Part shown: positions 34,702 to 36,513 of the stretch, in pieces
Layout of the letters: each line of letters begins with the position of its first letter
How positions within the stretch are numbered: position 1 is the first letter of the stretch
Assembly: GCA_025359915.1 (NCBI GenBank)
Contig: JANYDE010000134.1
Span: 1-36,513, forward strand
Source of the DNA: Chamaesiphon sp. 336R_metabinner_41
GTDB lineage: Bacteria > Cyanobacteriota > Cyanobacteriia > Cyanobacteriales > Chamaesiphonaceae
Direction of reading: 5' to 3'
DNA: 36,513 bases
Made by a program: the position numbers and the translations under genes
The notes under the pieces: model-generated
The model's database searches: none
The model's input: only the letters and a program-made list of their open reading frames with translations
Told to the model about the DNA's origin: nothing

Positions 34702-36198
34702 TTATTTTGAGGATATAAATAACTTACCAAATTTGCGACAACGATCGATAAATCGATTTGGTAGATCTGGTCTAGCTCCAAAATGTAAATGAGTATATGC
34801 CGCCTGCACCTGTTGTTTAGACCAACCTTCAGGTGAAAAGATTAGATTTGATTCATAGCCTCCGAGGGTACATAGTGGCTGTGGCGGTAAGTCAGTCAGC
34901 GTCGATCGATGAAATTCATGCCCCCAGACTCGATCGCCTACATTAAATAGTAAACTATCCTGCAAAGCGGTAAGTTGTCGATAACCGAGCGTTAATTTTT
35001 TACCCATCACTGCTGTGGTAGAAAAAATTCCTACCATTGGATAAGATCGATCGTTGAAATCAACAATTTGATCGCATAAATACATCAATCCGCCACATTC
35101 GGCATAAGTCGGCATTCCAGCCGTAATCGCTGCTTTGACGGCTTGTCTGGCTGGCTGATTGGCAGCAAGTGTCTCAGCGAAAACTTCGGGAAATCCACCC
35201 CCAAAATACAAGCCTTGGATATCTGGCGGTAATTGTGGATCCGATAATGGACTCCACTCAATTAAGTCTGCACCTGCTTCTCGCAGCAAGTCTAAGTTAT
35301 CGGCGTAGTAGAAGTTAAATGCTGCGTCTTTAGATACTGCTAGTCGAATTTTTGGAGTATTTACCCTACCCCAGTCCCCCCGTTGGCAAGTTTGCGGGGT
35401 TGCGTAGATTTTTACCCCACCCCAGCCCTCCCCTTGGAAAGGGGAGGGAGTAAGAGAATCCTCCCCTTGGAAAGGGGAGGGGGCAAAAGCCCCCCCTTTA
35501 TAAGGGGGGGTACACACAGGCTTAGAAATGAGTAATGGTAATAGCCGCTCCCAGTCAAAACAAGACTCTCCAACATCCGCAAGTCGATCGAGTGTAGCAT
35601 TCAAATCCGTCAATTCCCCCGCCGGAATCAGCCCTAAATGTCGATCGGGTATCTTGAGGTCATCTCGCCGCCGGAGTACGCCGAGGATCGGTAGATGGAG
35701 CGGCAAGAGGGCAGCAGTGAGCAGTTCGAGATGTCGATCGCTCCCTACTTGATTGAGAATTAAACCCGCAATCTGAACTTGGGGGTCAAAAGTCCGATAA
35801 CCGTGAGCAATTGCCGCGATCGATCTCGAAGTACTACTACAATTGAGAATTAAGACCACAGGCACATTCAACAGCTTGGCAACCTGGGCCGTACTACCCA
35901 CATCAGTCGTCCCCGACGCGCCATCAAATAGCCCCATCACCCCTTCAATCAGCGCGCAATCGGCTGTCTGGCGATGTCGATCGAAACATTCCCGAACGTA
36001 TGCATCAGAAGTTAAAATCGGATCTAGATTCCGACAGGCTCTGCCAGTGACATAGGAGTGAAACATTGGATCGATATAATCCGGCCCAACCTTAAAAGAT
36101 TGTACCGTCTGCTGTCTACGTTTGAGAGCAGCTAGTAATGATAATGTGACAGTGGTTTTACCTACACCACTACGTTCTCCAGCGATCGCGATCGACAT
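34702..36198 (-). CDS. cobB: Cobyrinic acid a,c-diamide synthase with a repeat-derived insert
   Basis: A protein of 498 residues from ATG 36198 (GTG at 36243 would give 513). It amidates cobyrinic acid side chains at a and c using glutamine and ATP in cobalamin synthesis. The N-terminal P-loop GERSGVGKTT, KVGPDYIDP and MGLFDG are present; the C-terminal glutamine amidotransferase domain has AECGGLMYL with the nucleophile Cys. Between the two domains, about 54 codons encoded at 35356-35517 derive from the GC-rich repeat family. The frame is kept, and the insert lies in the inter-domain linker, so the enzyme may still work. Confidence 0.92.
   Translation of the reverse strand: MSIAIAGERSGVGKTTVTLSLLAALKRRQQTVQSFKVGPDYIDPMFHSYVTGRACRNLDPILTSDAYVRECFDRHRQTADCALIEGVMGLFDGASGTTDVGSTAQVAKLLNVPVVLILNCSSTSRSIAAIAHGYRTFDPQVQIAGLILNQVGSDRHLELLTAALLPLHLPILGVLRRRDDLKIPDRHLGLIPAGELTDLNATLDRLADVGESCFDWERLLPLLISKPVCTPPYKGGAFAPSPFQGEDSLTPSPFQGEGWGGVKIYATPQTCQRGDWGRVNTPKIRLAVSKDAAFNFYYADNLDLLREAGADLIEWSPLSDPQLPPDIQGLYFGGGFPEVFAETLAANQPARQAVKAAITAGMPTYAECGGLMYLCDQIVDFNDRSYPMVGIFSTTAVMGKKLTLGYRQLTALQDSLLFNVGDRVWGHEFHRSTLTDLPPQPLCTLGGYESNLIFSPEGWSKQQVQAAYTHLHFGARPDLPNRFIDRCRKFGKLFISSK
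35356..35517. repeat. Repeat cluster inserted in frame within cobB
   Basis: Three hairpins in a row: CCCTCCCCTT/AAGGGGAGGG at 35426-35448, a near copy at 35460-35480, and CCCCCCCTT/AAGGGGGGG at 35490-35510, with the TACCCCACCCCAG flank at 35414-35425. On the minus strand it encodes Pro/Gly/Phe-rich repeats such as APSPFQGE and TPSPFQGEGWGG. Confidence 0.88.
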
Positions 36199-36243
36199 AA
36201 TTTGGGTGTTAGACTTTAGATTCGATCTAGCCCTCGCCTTCAC

Positions 36244-36513
36244 TGGTGGTGGCTATTTCGATTCTAGCTGATCTAACTGGTCGAGTATTTCCAGTATTTA
36301 TCTCTTTCTAGCGATCGTCAATCCGTCGCCGATTGGGATTAAACTAATCTGAACTCAATCATCATGATAGATTAGTTAGGGCTTGCTGACAAAAGCCAAA
36401 ACCCAGACACAGAGAGAGATATAAACAATAAAAAGTTAGTCAAGTTCAATGAAATCGGCTAAAATCAACTAAAATTAGTGAAGAAATCGATATATCCGTA
36501 CAAGTAATGTATA
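36244..36513. other. Upstream region of cobB at the window edge
   Basis: AT-rich sequence with no reading frame of note. I looked for a cobalamin riboswitch box and did not find a convincing one. A short palindrome (ACTAAAATTAGT) is present near the end. The promoter of cobB and of a gene beyond the window may lie here. Confidence 0.4.

Noticed and set aside
36199-36513. Possible cobalamin riboswitch before cobB
   Set aside because: No convincing B12-box sequence was found on the minus strand.

Overview
The window is a piece of cyanobacterial chromosome. Evidence for this is the clustering of tocopherol genes (gamma-tocopherol methyltransferase next to 4-hydroxyphenylpyruvate dioxygenase), phylloquinone genes (menA, menC), a Ycf54 chlorophyll-cyclase factor, YggT/Ycf19 and DUF456 proteins, HIP1 octamers (GCGATCGC) within a very high density of CGATCG, and short heptamer repeats between genes. 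The CGATCG-rich, moderately AT-rich style would fit a Chamaesiphon-like cyanobacterium, but I cannot place the genus.

Layout. 1-15 kb is mostly core metabolism in short, independently oriented units: mrp; tocopherol pair; a TonB-like proline-rich protein; YggT/DUF456; a glycine-zipper protein; a [2Fe-2S] thioredoxin-like ferredoxin; an M48 metalloprotease; menA; lepB; gmk; metK; pdxJ; ycf54; an L,D-transpeptidase-like protein. Three convergent gene ends carry a very similar perfect GC-rich hairpin that looks like a two-way terminator. 15-16 kb holds a Uma2-family protein. 30.6-36.5 kb returns to core genes: menC, a MidA/NDUFAF7-type methyltransferase, an EamA exporter, a small secreted protein and cobB.

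The unusual part is 16.1-30.6 kb, a nine-gene locus arranged as two divergent arms around a 441-base spacer. The minus-strand arm encodes three proteins predicted to act at or outside the inner membrane: a VWA lipoprotein, a degenerate protein kinase with one membrane span and an ARC6/PARC6-type IMS-like C-terminal domain, and a membrane-anchored SxxK serine hydrolase (penicillin-binding/class A beta-lactamase fold). The plus-strand arm encodes mostly cytosolic or inner-membrane proteins: a four-span membrane protein, a tubulin/FtsZ-like GTPase, a 1089-residue SrfB-like protein with actin/Hsp70 nucleotide motifs, and three proteins that I find share a previously unnamed C-terminal or central domain, one cytosolic, one membrane-anchored and one fused to a WD40 propeller. 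I infer an envelope-spanning machine that combines tubulin-like and actin-like nucleotide switches with a cell-wall enzyme; its function is unknown to me.

Repeats are abundant: heptamers, a CCCTCCCC...GGGGAGGG hairpin family (including copies in frame inside cobB and in the leader of the tubulin-like gene), and a 27-bp element in two inverted copies. No tRNA, rRNA, CRISPR array, insertion sequence or transposase gene was recognised.
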